Below, piece after piece: positions 1 to 8,337 of a stretch of DNA of 64,000 nt. The position numbers and the translations under genes were made by a program. Source of the DNA: Selenomonadaceae bacterium (GTDB taxonomy: Bacteria > Bacillota > Negativicutes > Selenomonadales > Selenomonadaceae); assembly GCA_017428215.1 (NCBI GenBank), contig JAFRRH010000050.1, positions 1-64,000 on the forward strand. Direction: 5' to 3'. Below the pieces are notes generated by a model. It ran no database searches. It was given only the letters and a program-made list of their open reading frames with translations, and had not been told where the DNA came from. Within the stretch, counting starts at the first letter, position 1; every line of letters starts with the position of its first letter.

Positions 1-365
1 CGGGCGGCAGTCGGCTCGTCTTGCGCAGTGTAAATTTTTTTCAGATCGGCGGCGAAATTTTTGCGCTCCTTAGTTGCAACATACTTAAGCGTATGTATGA
101 GTTGGTGGATAATGCAATGTTGAAATTCAGTCTGAGGAAAGTCAGTCTCGACAGCGTCTTTCAATCCCTTCAGCACAAAGAATTAAAATATGTCCCGCAA
201 CCCACGATTCTTAAGAGAATTCAAAACGCCGAGCCAATATTTCAGGGCTTCTTGAATATCCCGTGCTACTTGAATATCATACTTGCTCAACAGTCTGCGG
301 GGAATTTCACGCTTGCTGTCTGTCATTACTATTGCCGACGGCTTTTCATTTTTACCCATAAACAA
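1..365 (-). pseudogene. IS256-family transposase fragment, frameshifted and cut by window edge
   Basis: The minus strand reads a mutator-type (IS256) transposase core. At 183-365 one frame ends in YWLGVLNSLKNRGLRDI, the family's conserved block before the second catalytic Asp. From about 170 down to 1 another frame continues with DFPQTEFQHCIIHQL and LKYVATKERKNFAADLKKIY, the conserved C-H-Q segment. The frame change near 165-180 and several stops show it is not intact. Its C-terminal part would lie left of the window. It is a mobile-element remnant, not a working transposase. Confidence 0.7.
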
Positions 366-375
366 AACCTCCCAT

Positions 376-900
376 GTTTATTTTGTCACGGTTGGTATTT
401 TTACAGTCTTTTTTTTCGCACGCCCAGAAATAAATTTGTAATGATTTCCAGTCGTAATTACGGTATGCTTATACATAAGCTTAAACATTACGGCGTTGAA
501 TATGATTTTATAATTTCCAACGACGGTGGTATGGTTCGCGATAAATCGGGTAATGTGCTTTATCAAGCGAATATCGACAGTCAAGTACTCAAGGCAATTT
601 CGATTGAACCTATTGCAGGCAAGTCATTTCACTTTGAATTTTCGGCTAAAGATACCACGTATATTTGTCACAAGTCAGCAGTTTCTTGGATTATTTGCGA
701 GGCTAAGAAATAGAACTTTACCTCAACCAAAGTTGCCGAATCAGAAATTTTAAATTTAGTCGGAGTTCACTAATTTTCTTTAGATTTCGCGATTCGAAAA
801 TCTCTGCAAAATGTGCCGACCTATTGAATGAAAAATTTCCCGAAAGATACACGCTTACCTCACCCCCCAATGCAAAAAATTTTTATTTGCTGATATCCTT
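376..900 (+). pseudogene. Decayed HAD (Cof-like) hydrolase
   Basis: From about 435 the plus strand reads FVMISSRNYG, then IISNDGGMVRDKSGNVLY. This matches the Cof-type HAD pattern in which a TGR-like motif is followed by a segment equivalent to 'SNGA.i.d..G..i'. The frame closes at 713. A second frame at about 784-895 continues with CADLLNEKFPERYTLTS, like a Cof cap domain. The N-terminal DxDGT motif is absent; upstream is the IS256 fragment. Frameshifts plus the missing catalytic motif make it a pseudogene. Family assignment is moderate. Confidence 0.45.
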
Positions 901-1392
901 AAAAGTCGCCGCTTGAGACGTCAAGCTACGCTCCTAAGCAAGACGCTCGATAGACGATGCGCCGAAGAAGCCGTCAATTTCTGGCACATTCTTTATTATG
1001 TTACCGAGCACGTCAGCGAAGTCGAAAAATAATATCGCCCGTCTTGTTTGTGTTTACGATAAATCAAGCCGTCAAATTTTTGGTGTGTGTAGTAGATAAT
1101 TTCAATCGACGGCATTTGATGATTAATTTTTCTGCTGAAGTCGTATTCTTTGGGCATAGTGTCAATCGGGCCGAATTTGACTATATCGCGCGTTCCGACG
1201 GAAACGACTTGCGGAGTTTTTTTTGCTGATAGCCGCCTCGCAAATTTACATGGCATAAAATATTTTTCGACTGTGTTAATAAATTGAGTTGTGTAAAAAA
1301 ATACTTGTGATTAAGTTCGATTTTTAATTTAAACACAAGCAAACTTTTTCCGGATTTCTTGCTGTGGAAGTGAGCCAAGCACATACTTTATA
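901..1392. other. Degenerate DNA without a supportable gene
   Basis: Only short overlapping open frames on both strands are seen, none with a recognisable domain or convincing ribosome-binding site. Position between two transposase fragments and a broken HAD gene suggests decayed accessory DNA. Confidence 0.5.
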
Positions 1393-1640
1393 TTACTCAA
1401 ATTCTATCTTCCACCGTTTATCATACAAGTTATTTAAAGTTTGCGCTGAAAATTCATATCTTAGTAATTTGTCGCAAGAACCAGCCATTTGTTTTGGAGC
1501 CTGACTTTTACCAATCTGAACGAAACAGTGCAGAGTAATGGTGACCTTGCGAAAGCTGGAATTTACCACCTCAATCGCATTGGTCGTGTACATAATCTTG
1601 TGTACTGCCGACGGGAACTCAAAAAGTTACTAGACTACCG
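1393..1640 (-). pseudogene. IS256-family transposase C-terminal fragment
   Basis: The minus strand encodes MYTTNAIEVVNSSFRKVT, matching the C-terminal IS256 block 'iYTTNaIEg.nr.lRKvtk'. Downstream the frame continues to a stop at 1393 without good family similarity, and upstream the frame breaks. It cannot be the C-terminus of the 1-365 fragment, because on the minus strand that one continues leftward out of the window. At least two IS256 remnants, or one rearranged copy, are present. Confidence 0.6.
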
Positions 1641-1725
1641 TAAAACAACGTTTTCAGACGGCAATCGCACGTCGGAACAAAAAAATCGCCGCAAGGATTT
1701 TCTCCCTGCGACGATAAAAATTTTT

Positions 1726-4710
1726 TCAGTCTATCCAACTCGCTCTTCTGGTCGTGAAGAACATATCATCAACTTTCCATTTGTCGCTATCCTTGTCGTT
1801 AACTTTATGGTTAAGCTCGTCAACGTTCATATAGAGATAATTTACGCGAACCAATTCATCAATGTTGAAATAACTGTACATGGAATTCTCGCTTAGGTTG
1901 AACGTATTCTTATAATAGACGCGCTCAAATGCGGGGATTTTATATTCTTTTTTAGTACGATAACCAGTTAAGCCTCTGTAGTATTCGCCGACGGTCTGTC
2001 CTGAATCGCCGGGCTGTTCGTTAGCATTTGTCGCACGGGTGTAGGTGTTCCAATATTTACCCATGTCCGAAGTAGTGTCGCTAGCGTTTTCCATTTGTGA
2101 TCTAAGAGCCATATTCTCGGATACAGTATCACAGTCGAAAAGTTCAGACGGGGTAAGACGTTTAGTTTGCAAGTCGCCTTTGTTATCGACAATTATCGGC
2201 GGGGTTAGAGTGGTCATAACACTATTCGTGCCCGATTCCGTGACTTTCACATAGTAACTTGCGCCGTCTTCGTTGTATTCGTCGGTGGTGCTGTCTTTTA
2301 AGTATTTAACTGTGCCGTCTTCAAGGGTGATTTTGTGATATTGGGCGACAAGCTCCGGTTCATTCTTTATTTCCGATTTGAGTATGAAGTAACTGCCGCT
2401 GTCCTCGTCTACGGTTTTGATAATCTCGCCAGACTTTTTGTACAAGTTCTGATAAACGTCCAGCGCGGTTCTTTCAACCTTCCACGTATCCATACTCTCA
2501 TCAATTACGTAATCTTTGAGACTTGCCACTACGTTACCGCCGGAATAAACATCGTGTTCATCGTCCGCCAAAGTCACGCCAGCATAGCCGTAAGGATGAC
2601 TTCCGCCAGCATATTCATATTTGTTGGCTGGGGTCGTTTTAACTCTGAGGTCGCAGACGGGAACATAAGGATAAAGATTTCCGTTAGAATTTCTGTAAAC
2701 CCTAACATACGGCAAATTTGTTTTGGCGATATATCTTGTTGTATCCGTACCGTCAACGTTCAAAATGACTTCAACGTAATTATTGGCATTTGTAGTAGGT
2801 TTAGCCTCTAAGAGGTCAGTCTTGGCGACGGCATAAGTTGCAGTGTTGACATATCCGCCGAAAGTATCAGTATCTTGCGGGAAAGTGATTCTGACAATAT
2901 CGGCGTCGGTAATTTTTTTGTACTTCTTCAAAGCCTTAACGTAATTGGCATCGGAACTGCCACTCAATCCCTTTACATAACGTCCGTCAATGATTAAATA
3001 TCTCGGAGCTTCGACTTTTTCGTATAACAAAACGTCACCATTATTTTTATCGCTTTTCATGTATTCGTTGTCCGCAATTAATTTATTCAGTTCAGCTTCG
3101 GTGATGAGATTCTCATTGTCTTCCTTAACAAAAATCGTGTGCCCGTAAGTGTCTGTAGTCTCGATATAACCTTCGCTGATAAAATCCGCATCGGTCTTTA
3201 AGAAAAGATATTCCTGCGCGATAACAAAACCCGTGAGTTTATGTCCGTTGCCGTTTATGATGACGGGACTATTTGGCGCGTACAAAATTCCGTTAAAGTC
3301 CTCGTTGAGATTTAAGATAACGGGTTGAGATTGTCGCACTGTGGAATTAGTTTCGTTAGTTTCCGGTCCCATATATACGATAACGAACGGGCGATATTTA
3401 TAAACTGTAACGTCTTTGCCGTCTGCGTCCTTAACAACTTTTGTATCGGTGTTGTCTGTGTTTACGTTGATAATCATCTGGTGGACGGAGTTTAACGATG
3501 TTTGACCAGAAGAGTTCCAAGCCACGCCCTTTGACCACATCGGATCGGCTTCAATACGTGCCCACAAAGGGTCGGCTGTCGTGTCATTGCTTGTATCCGA
3601 ATCCATAAGGTTACGATTTTGCCACGATCCGTTTAAGTTAATCAAACCTTGTATGCGCATGTCGTAGCCATAATTCGCGCTCCAACCGTCCATGTTTATG
3701 TATTTTACAGTTGCGCCGTCTACTGTAGTGGGCTGGCGTATATCCCAATCTTTACTAACGGCAGAAGTAACCTCGAAGTCTTGGTTAAAGTCGATATTTA
3801 TTGCGTCTACTTCTTGCTCTGAATAAATTTTACCGCCATTTGCTTCAGTCGCTACTGCACTGCTCTGACTATTAACTGGTGTGACATTTACAGTTTCCGT
3901 CTTCCAAGTGTCGCCCTCTTTATAGGAAACTCTCTTTTGACCGTTTACACTGTATCTGTAGTGATTCCATTTTTTCGTAAAATTACCATATTTCTTTTGA
4001 TATTCCCAGTTCTCAAGAAGCGTTTCTTTTTGCAGAGCGTTCATTATGGTAACTAAGTCTTGGTCGCGGGGCTTAATCAGGGCGCAAGCGACAATCGTGG
4101 CGTCCATAGGCTCGAACCAGCTACCCAAAAATAAATGACGAATTTTTTCATTGAGCGTGACTTGATAATATCTGATGCCGTCGGAAGCGCGTTTTAATTT
4201 GTCTTCGTAGGTATAATCGATAACTTTTGTGTACAACTCCGCAGTAAAAGAAACAGTGCCGTTATTCGTCCACTCGTTGATAATGCTTTTAGCGGATTTT
4301 TCATTAGCAGAGGTTATATCGCTAAGAGTGGCATGTTCACCTTCGACATCGTAGAGATTTTTGCTGGCGTAGGCGCGTGCTTCGGTCTTGCCCTGCAAAA
4401 TTTCAACGTCAGTTACTTGCACGCCGTCGACCGTCTGGATATTGAATTTACTGTAATCTTTTTCGTTCATCAGATCACTTGGCGCGAAAACTAGACCGTC
4501 AACGAAGTAATTTTTCATGGTTTTATCTTCCTCGACGAGTTCAAGCGCACCAGCTAAAGCCGCCGCGTCCGCCGCATTTTGGAGCCGTGAGACATTCAGA
4601 TAGTACCAGCCCAAATCAAGCCCTACACCTACGAACAAAAACAAAAACGGAATTAATATGCCGTACAGAGCCAAAACTTGTCCGCGCTGTTTTATTTTCT
4701 TGAACTTCAT
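1726..4710 (-). CDS. Large TadG-like pilus-associated protein
   Basis: About 994 residues. The N-terminus (GQVLALYGILIPFLFLF, then LQNAADAAALAGALEL) is the Tad domain: a single membrane helix followed by the A-rich segment typical of TadE/TadG minor pilins. The remainder is a long extracytoplasmic region with no family I recognise, including a segment with NSPVIINGNGHKLTGFV. TadG proteins anchor or modulate Flp pili at the envelope. The ATG at 4710 is preferred because AAAGGAG lies 10 nt upstream; an in-frame GTG at 4719 sits too close to it. The gene is about 30 kb from the tad operon and has its own promoter, so it may act as an accessory adhesin or pilus component. Confidence 0.75.
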   Translation of the reverse strand: MKFKKIKQRGQVLALYGILIPFLFLFVGVGLDLGWYYLNVSRLQNAADAAALAGALELVEEDKTMKNYFVDGLVFAPSDLMNEKDYSKFNIQTVDGVQVTDVEILQGKTEARAYASKNLYDVEGEHATLSDITSANEKSAKSIINEWTNNGTVSFTAELYTKVIDYTYEDKLKRASDGIRYYQVTLNEKIRHLFLGSWFEPMDATIVACALIKPRDQDLVTIMNALQKETLLENWEYQKKYGNFTKKWNHYRYSVNGQKRVSYKEGDTWKTETVNVTPVNSQSSAVATEANGGKIYSEQEVDAINIDFNQDFEVTSAVSKDWDIRQPTTVDGATVKYINMDGWSANYGYDMRIQGLINLNGSWQNRNLMDSDTSNDTTADPLWARIEADPMWSKGVAWNSSGQTSLNSVHQMIINVNTDNTDTKVVKDADGKDVTVYKYRPFVIVYMGPETNETNSTVRQSQPVILNLNEDFNGILYAPNSPVIINGNGHKLTGFVIAQEYLFLKTDADFISEGYIETTDTYGHTIFVKEDNENLITEAELNKLIADNEYMKSDKNNGDVLLYEKVEAPRYLIIDGRYVKGLSGSSDANYVKALKKYKKITDADIVRITFPQDTDTFGGYVNTATYAVAKTDLLEAKPTTNANNYVEVILNVDGTDTTRYIAKTNLPYVRVYRNSNGNLYPYVPVCDLRVKTTPANKYEYAGGSHPYGYAGVTLADDEHDVYSGGNVVASLKDYVIDESMDTWKVERTALDVYQNLYKKSGEIIKTVDEDSGSYFILKSEIKNEPELVAQYHKITLEDGTVKYLKDSTTDEYNEDGASYYVKVTESGTNSVMTTLTPPIIVDNKGDLQTKRLTPSELFDCDTVSENMALRSQMENASDTTSDMGKYWNTYTRATNANEQPGDSGQTVGEYYRGLTGYRTKKEYKIPAFERVYYKNTFNLSENSMYSYFNIDELVRVNYLYMNVDELNHKVNDKDSDKWKVDDMFFTTRRASWID

Positions 4711-4744
4711 GATTGACACGCTCCTTTCCAGAATTTTTTTTTAG

Positions 4745-4772
4745 ATTATATCAAGTACCAAAAATCTTTCAA
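4745..4772 (-). promoter_or_regulatory. Sigma-70-type promoter of the TadG-like gene
   Basis: On the minus strand TTGAAA (4767-4772) and TATAAT (4745-4750) are separated by 16 bp, 35 bp ahead of the 4710 start. Confidence 0.6.
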
Positions 4773-4822
4773 GCGTCATCTTATATAAATTAAACTTCCA
4801 AGAATTTTATCGTGTAAAAAAT

Positions 4823-4851
4823 TTGATTTACAAAAGCGTTTTTGCTAGACT
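4823..4851 (+). promoter_or_regulatory. Probable serS promoter
   Basis: TTGATT (4823-4828), a 17-bp spacer and TAGACT (4846-4851), followed by GGGAGG and the TTG start of serS at 4882. No T-box leader fits in the short gap. Confidence 0.5.
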
Positions 4852-4881
4852 GTGGAAAAAATTTTTGGGAGGTAATTTACT

Positions 4882-6153
4882 TTGCTTGATATGAAATTTG
4901 TACGTGATAATCTCGATTTGATTCGCGCAATGTTAAAGAATCGCAACAATCCTTTAAGCCTCGACAACTTCAGCGACTTAGAGCAAAGACGCCGCGCCAT
5001 TTTAGCTGAAACCGAGCAACTTAAAAGTCAACGCAATTCGACTTCAAAGAAAATAGGCGCAATGAAAAAAGCCGGCGAAGATACCACAGAAATTTCCGCT
5101 GAAGTTCGCCAAATGGGCAATAAAATTTCCGAACTTGACGCCCAACTTCGCGACGTGGAAAATAATTTGCGCGATTTACTTTTGCACATTCCGAACATTC
5201 CCGCCGCTGACGTTCCCATTGGCAAAGACGACACGCAAAATCCCGAAATTCGCAAATGGGGCACGCCGCGCAGTTTTGATTTTGAACCTAAAGCACATTG
5301 GGAAATTGGCACCGCGTTAAATATTTTCGACTTCGACCGCGCAGGCAAAGTTACCGGCGCAAGATTTACATTTTATCGCGGGCTTGGTGCAAGATTGGAA
5401 CGCGCTTGTATAAATTTCATGATGGACTTGCACGCCAACAAGCACGGCTATACAGAAATGCTCGCGCCTTACATTGTCAATCGTGATAGCATGATTGGCA
5501 CTGGTCAACTGCCGAAATTTGCAGAGGACATGTTTAAGCTTGACGGTTTGGAATATTATCTCGTACCGACTGCCGAAGTTCCTATGACAAACTTTCACCG
5601 CGACGAAATTTTATCTGCTGAAACTTTGCCCGAATATTATTCTTGCTACACGGCGTGTTTCAGAGCGGAGGCGGGCGCGGCAGGTCGTGACACTCGCGGA
5701 TTAATCCGTCAACACCAGTTCAACAAGGTCGAATTGATTAAATTTACTAAGCCTGAAGACTCTTGGAACGAATTGGAGAGCATGGTTGACGCCGCCGAAG
5801 ACGTTTTGCGCATTTTGGAGATTCCTTACCGCGTTGTTTTGCTTTGTACGGGCGATATGAGCTTCACTTCCGCCAAAACTTACGACATTGAAGTTTGGAT
5901 GCCTGCGCAGAATAAATATCGCGAAATTTCTTCCTGCTCAAATTGCACCGATTACCAAGCTCGCCGCGCCAATATAAAATTCCGCCGCGATAACAAGTCT
6001 AAACCCGAATTTGTGCACACTTTGAACGGTTCGGGCATTGCGGTTGGGCGGACAGTTGCCGCGATCCTCGAAAATTATCAACAAGCTGACGGTTCAGTCA
6101 AAATTCCTAAAAATCTCGTGCCTTACATGGGCGTTGATGAGATTCGCGCCTAA
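4882..6153 (+). CDS. serS: Seryl-tRNA synthetase
   Basis: A 423-residue class II aminoacyl-tRNA synthetase that charges tRNA-Ser. Residues ~30-105 form the tRNA-binding coiled coil ([20 protein letters not shown] region). Motif 2 is [21 protein letters not shown] near residue 260, and motif 3 is [18 protein letters not shown] near residue 383. Length and ends match bacterial SerRS. The start is TTG, 9 nt after [16 protein letters not shown] aligns with the usual SerRS N-terminus. The toxin/antisense array starts directly after the stop codon, and a short copy of the serS 3' end reappears at about 8163. Confidence 0.97.
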   Translation: MLDMKFVRDNLDLIRAMLKNRNNPLSLDNFSDLEQRRRAILAETEQLKSQRNSTSKKIGAMKKAGEDTTEISAEVRQMGNKISELDAQLRDVENNLRDLLLHIPNIPAADVPIGKDDTQNPEIRKWGTPRSFDFEPKAHWEIGTALNIFDFDRAGKVTGARFTFYRGLGARLERACINFMMDLHANKHGYTEMLAPYIVNRDSMIGTGQLPKFAEDMFKLDGLEYYLVPTAEVPMTNFHRDEILSAETLPEYYSCYTACFRAEAGAAGRDTRGLIRQHQFNKVELIKFTKPEDSWNELESMVDAAEDVLRILEIPYRVVLLCTGDMSFTSAKTYDIEVWMPAQNKYREISSCSNCTDYQARRANIKFRRDNKSKPEFVHTLNGSGIAVGRTVAAILENYQQADGSVKIPKNLVPYMGVDEIRA

Positions 6154-6159
6154 AAATCA

Positions 6160-6320
6160 TTGACATTTTAATTTTCCTGTGATAAATTCTTATCGGTAAA
6201 AAAATAAGCGTCCGCAGACGCCCGAACTTGATTAAAGCGGTTTTACCCCCGTAAATATGCATAGAATATTTCGGAGCCTTCAGCCTTCAAAGCTCGCCAA
6301 AGCTTAGGAGGCTGTATTCG
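6160..6320 (+). ncRNA. Predicted antisense RNA A1 with promoter
   Basis: Promoter TTGACA (6160-6165), 17 bp, TAAATT (6183-6188); predicted start near 6195. The RNA would end at the hairpin 6281-6313 (AGCCT...AGGCT) followed by a U-rich stretch. It is complementary to the 3' UTR and last codons of peptide mRNA A1, as in txpA/ratA-type type I antitoxins. Ends are inferred. Confidence 0.6.
6198..6221 (-). terminator. Terminator of peptide mRNA A1
   Basis: On the minus strand the GCGTC/GACGC hairpin (6208-6221) is followed by TTATTTTTTT. It lies at the start of the antisense RNA, so the two transcripts overlap. Confidence 0.7.
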
Positions 6321-6378
6321 TTAATGCTAACAGGATTGTACCCGTCAAGACAATAACTCTGATGATGATTTTAACCAT
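6304..6378 (-). CDS. Small hydrophobic peptide A1 (putative type I toxin)
   Basis: A 24-residue peptide starting MVKIIIRVIVLTG and ending ALTNTAS: one hydrophobic helix with a basic N-terminus, the usual form of membrane-acting type I toxins. GAGGGG precedes ATG 6378. In the leader a CCCCC run can pair with this SD, suggesting translational sequestration. The last codons form part of the antisense RNA hairpin. The C-terminal TNTAS is shared with units A2 and A3 although the rest differs. The toxin role is inferred from architecture; I do not recognise a named family. Confidence 0.65.
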   Translation of the reverse strand: MVKIIIRVIVLTGTILLALTNTAS

Positions 6379-6451
6379 CAATCTTTCCCCTCTTTCTGGG
6401 GGTTGATTAACCGCTCCGCCAGTCTTAAGACCGCGCAAGTTCAACGCGGAA

Positions 6452-6480
6452 AATATATCACATACTTGAGTACTTTTCAA
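6452..6480 (-). promoter_or_regulatory. Promoter of peptide A1
   Basis: Minus strand TTGAAA (6475-6480), 17 bp, TATATT (6452-6457). It implies a 5' leader of about 67 nt. Confidence 0.7.
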
Positions 6481-6487
6481 GAAATCG

Positions 6488-6648
6488 TTGACAAGTTAAT
6501 TTTCCTGTGATAAATTCTTATCGGCAAAAAAATAAGCGTCCGTAGACGCCCGAACTTGATTAAAGCGGTTTTACCCCCGTAATATTTGTAAGATACTGCG
6601 AAGGTTTCCAGCCTCTAAGCTCCCTTAAAGCTTAGGAGGCTGTATTTG
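6488..6648 (+). ncRNA. Predicted antisense RNA A2 with promoter
   Basis: TTGACA (6488-6493), 17 bp, TAAATT (6511-6516); predicted start near 6523, end after the hairpin 6610-6641. It overlaps the peptide A2 mRNA 3' region including the stop codon. Confidence 0.6.
6526..6549 (-). terminator. Terminator of peptide mRNA A2
   Basis: Hairpin GCGTC/GACGC (6536-6549) followed on the minus strand by TTATTTTTTT. Confidence 0.7.
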
Positions 6649-6694
6649 TTAGTAGCCAAAGAATCAGCACTACGAAGAACATCATCCTCAACAT
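6632..6694 (-). CDS. Small hydrophobic peptide A2 (putative type I toxin)
   Basis: A 20-residue peptide: MLRMMFFVVLILWLL followed by TNTAS, almost entirely a membrane-spanning stretch. A GGGGG SD sits just upstream of ATG 6694 and faces a CCCCC run across a four-base loop, so the SD is predicted to be buried in a hairpin. Its identity with A3 over the whole peptide points to recent duplication. The role as a toxin is inferred from size, hydrophobicity, multicopy state and overlapping antisense promoter. Confidence 0.65.
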   Translation of the reverse strand: MLRMMFFVVLILWLLTNTAS

Positions 6695-6765
6695 ACTTAT
6701 TCCCCCTTTCCGGGGGTTGATTAACCGCTCCGCCAATCTTAAGACCGCGCAAGTTCAATGCAGAG

Positions 6766-6794
6766 AATATATCATACACTTAAGTACTTTTCAA
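6766..6794 (-). promoter_or_regulatory. Promoter of peptide A2
   Basis: Minus strand TTGAAA (6789-6794), 17 bp, TATATT (6766-6771). Confidence 0.7.
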
Positions 6795-6801
6795 GAAATC
6801 G

Positions 6802-6962
6802 TTGACAAGTTAATTTTCCTGTGATAAATTTTTATCGGCAAAAAAAATAAGCGTCCATAGACGCCCGAACTTGATTAAAGCGGTTTTACCCCCGTAATAT
6901 TTGTAACATACTCGGTGGCTTCCAGCCTTCAAAGCTTTGCAGAGCTTAGGAGGCTGTATTTG
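6802..6962 (+). ncRNA. Predicted antisense RNA A3 with promoter
   Basis: TTGACA (6802-6807), 17 bp, TAAATT (6825-6830); predicted start near 6837, end after the hairpin 6924-6955. Confidence 0.6.
6840..6864 (-). terminator. Terminator of peptide mRNA A3
   Basis: Hairpin GCGTC/GACGC (6851-6864) with a T-run on the minus-strand 3' side. Confidence 0.7.
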
Positions 6963-7008
6963 TTAGTAGCCAAAGAATCAGCACTACGAAGAACATCATC
7001 CTCAACAT
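6946..7008 (-). CDS. Small hydrophobic peptide A3 (putative type I toxin)
   Basis: Identical in protein sequence to the 20-residue peptide A2, with the same GGGGG SD opposed by CCCCC. Third and last complete unit of array A; its promoter abuts the ribosome-binding region of the divergent flavin reductase gene at 7135. Confidence 0.65.
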   Translation of the reverse strand: MLRMMFFVVLILWLLTNTAS

Positions 7009-7079
7009 ACTTATTCCCCCTTTCCGGGGGCTGATTAACCGCTCCGCCAGTCTTAAGACCGCGCAAGTTCAATGTAGAG

Positions 7080-7108
7080 AATATATCATACGTAAAAAAG
7101 CTTTTCAA
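7080..7108 (-). promoter_or_regulatory. Promoter of peptide A3
   Basis: Minus strand TTGAAA (7103-7108), 17 bp, TATATT (7080-7085). No antisense promoter follows on its right, which marks the array end. Confidence 0.7.
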
Positions 7109-7134
7109 TCACAAATTTTAGGAGAGTTTGTAAC

Positions 7135-7698
7135 ATGAGCAGAAAAATTATCGTTTTGAACGGCAGTCCGCGACTTAAAGGCAATACTTCAGCACTTATC
7201 AACGAATTTTCTCGCGGCGCACGTGAATTTGGTTGCGAAGTTGAGATTTTTAACCTCGACAAGATGAATATTCACGGTTGCAAAGGTTGTTTCGGCGGTG
7301 GACGCAATCCCGATAGCCCTTGCGTGCAAAAAGACGACATGGACAAGATTTATCCCGCTTATCGCGCCGCTGACGTTGTAGTTTTGGCTACTCCGCTTTA
7401 TTATTGGAATTTTAGTGGGCAACTTCGCACGGCTTTTGACAGATTGTTCGCCGTTGCAGAGTGTGACCCCAATTATCGCAATCCAAAGAAAGAATCCGTG
7501 CTTTTAATGGCGGCTGAAGGCTACGGCTTCGACGTCGCGCTGAATTATTATCAAAATTTGATGAAACATCTCGGTTGGACGGAGCGCGGACACGTTTTGG
7601 CGGGTGGCGTTATGAAAGTCGGCGATATTAACGGGCATAAAGAGTTAAATGACGCTTACGAACTCGGAAAAGCCGTCGCGCATGGCAATTCGCTTTGA
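7135..7698 (+). CDS. NAD(P)H-dependent FMN reductase family flavoprotein
   Basis: 187 residues with a flavodoxin-like fold. The N-terminal strand and FMN phosphate loop read IVLNGSPRLKGNTSALI (residues 5-21). A Cys pair (CKGC) follows at about residues 49-52, and TPLYYWNFSGQLRTAFDR is the typical second flavin-binding region. Such proteins reduce quinones, nitro compounds or metal ions, or pass electrons from Fe-S centres; the substrate cannot be told. Preceded by TTTAGGAGAG before ATG 7135. Confidence 0.85.
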   Translation: MSRKIIVLNGSPRLKGNTSALINEFSRGAREFGCEVEIFNLDKMNIHGCKGCFGGGRNPDSPCVQKDDMDKIYPAYRAADVVVLATPLYYWNFSGQLRTAFDRLFAVAECDPNYRNPKKESVLLMAAEGYGFDVALNYYQNLMKHLGWTERGHVLAGGVMKVGDINGHKELNDAYELGKAVAHGNSL

Positions 7699-7775
7699 AG
7701 GGAACTTTTTTCTACTCTAAATCGCTACAAATTTCTAATCGGTTACGGTTTTAACTCACTAAGGAGGAAATTTTT

Positions 7776-8105
7776 ATGACAATTCAGGATTACGAGGAAA
7801 TTCGCAAGGTCGCGCAACTGTATATCGACGGCGGGAACGGAAATAGCTCGATTATGAAGCCCGCATTCCACAAAAACGCCACGATTAACGGCGAACCGAT
7901 TCAAACGCTTTTTGATTACGTCGATAAAGTCGGCGAAACTAATTCACGGGCGATTGTTGACGTTCTCGACGCCGTAAACGACATCGCAGTAATTAGAATC
8001 ACTATGGAAGATTGGCATGGGCAAAATTTCGTCGATTATCATCTCCTGCGCAAGGACGAAACTGGTTGGAAAATCGCCGCCAAAGTTTTTACTGAGATAA
8101 AATAA
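7776..8105 (+). CDS. NTF2-like protein, lumazine-binding-2 type
   Basis: 109 residues with the NTF2-like alpha+beta layout: N-terminal helix (YEEIRKVAQLYIDGG), FHKNATING, then beta strands ending YHLLRKDETGWKIAAKVF. This matches the putative lumazine-binding family PF12893, whose biochemical role is generally unknown. AAGGAGG precedes ATG 7776. It follows the flavin reductase by 77 bp and may be cotranscribed. Confidence 0.75.
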   Translation: MTIQDYEEIRKVAQLYIDGGNGNSSIMKPAFHKNATINGEPIQTLFDYVDKVGETNSRAIVDVLDAVNDIAVIRITMEDWHGQNFVDYHLLRKDETGWKIAAKVFTEIK

Positions 8106-8125
8106 AATATGTTTTGAAAAAATTT

Positions 8126-8158
8126 TCCTTCGTGTTTGGGCACGGAGGATTTTTTTAT
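8126..8158 (+). terminator. Rho-independent terminator after the NTF2-like gene
   Basis: CC-TTCGTG / GCACGGAGG stem with a short loop, then ATTTTTTT. Confidence 0.75.
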
Positions 8159-8162
8159 TATA

Positions 8163-8240
8163 TTATCAGCAAGTGGACGGTTCAGTTAAAATTCCTAAAG
8201 CTTTAGCGAGCTTAGGAGGCTGTTTTCGTTAATAATCTTA
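8163..8240. pseudogene. Chimeric remnant: serS 3' end joined to array A toxin 3' end
   Basis: Plus strand codons read [12 protein letters not shown], nearly the serS segment [12 protein letters not shown] (6079-6114). This is joined directly to AGCTTTAGCGAGCTTAGGAGG, the array A hairpin. On the minus strand the hairpin ends in codons LTKTAS-stop, like the TNTAS-stop of peptides A1-A3. No intact peptide gene or promoter remains. Confidence 0.65.
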
Positions 8241-8268
8241 GATTTTTGTTAAAAGTTTTGAGTTTATA

Positions 8269-8317
8269 TTGACTAACTTTAAGGGGCTGTGTAATATATA
8301 ACTTATAAGGTACCCTA
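8269..8317 (+). promoter_or_regulatory. Promoter and operator of the acetyltransferase gene, copy of the marR promoter
   Basis: TTGACT (8269-8274), 17 bp, TAATAT (8292-8297), then the imperfect palindrome TAAGGTACCCTA (8306-8317). The same arrangement, with an identical 12-mer, precedes the MarR gene at 9434-9482. The nearby MarR protein is the likely ligand. Confidence 0.65.
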
Positions 8318-8337
8318 TTATCAAGGAAACTTTAAAT

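Larger units (their letters stand above)
6160..7108. repeat. Array A: three tandem toxin/antisense-RNA units
   Basis: Three direct repeats of about 315-330 bp. Each contains, left to right: a plus-strand TTGACA-17-TAAATT promoter, a GCGTC/GACGC hairpin flanked by A-runs, an AAGCTTAGGAGGCT hairpin, a minus-strand peptide gene, and a minus-strand TTGAAA-17-TATATT promoter. At each junction the peptide promoter of one unit and the antisense promoter of the next lie back to back, only 7 bp apart. Units 2 and 3 are nearly identical; unit 1 has diverged in the peptide but keeps both promoters and both hairpins. Confidence 0.85.

Noticed and set aside
21..713. A 230-codon plus-strand open frame at the left edge
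   Set aside because: Its first half is antisense to IS256 transposase sequence and only the second half resembles a HAD protein, so it is not one gene.
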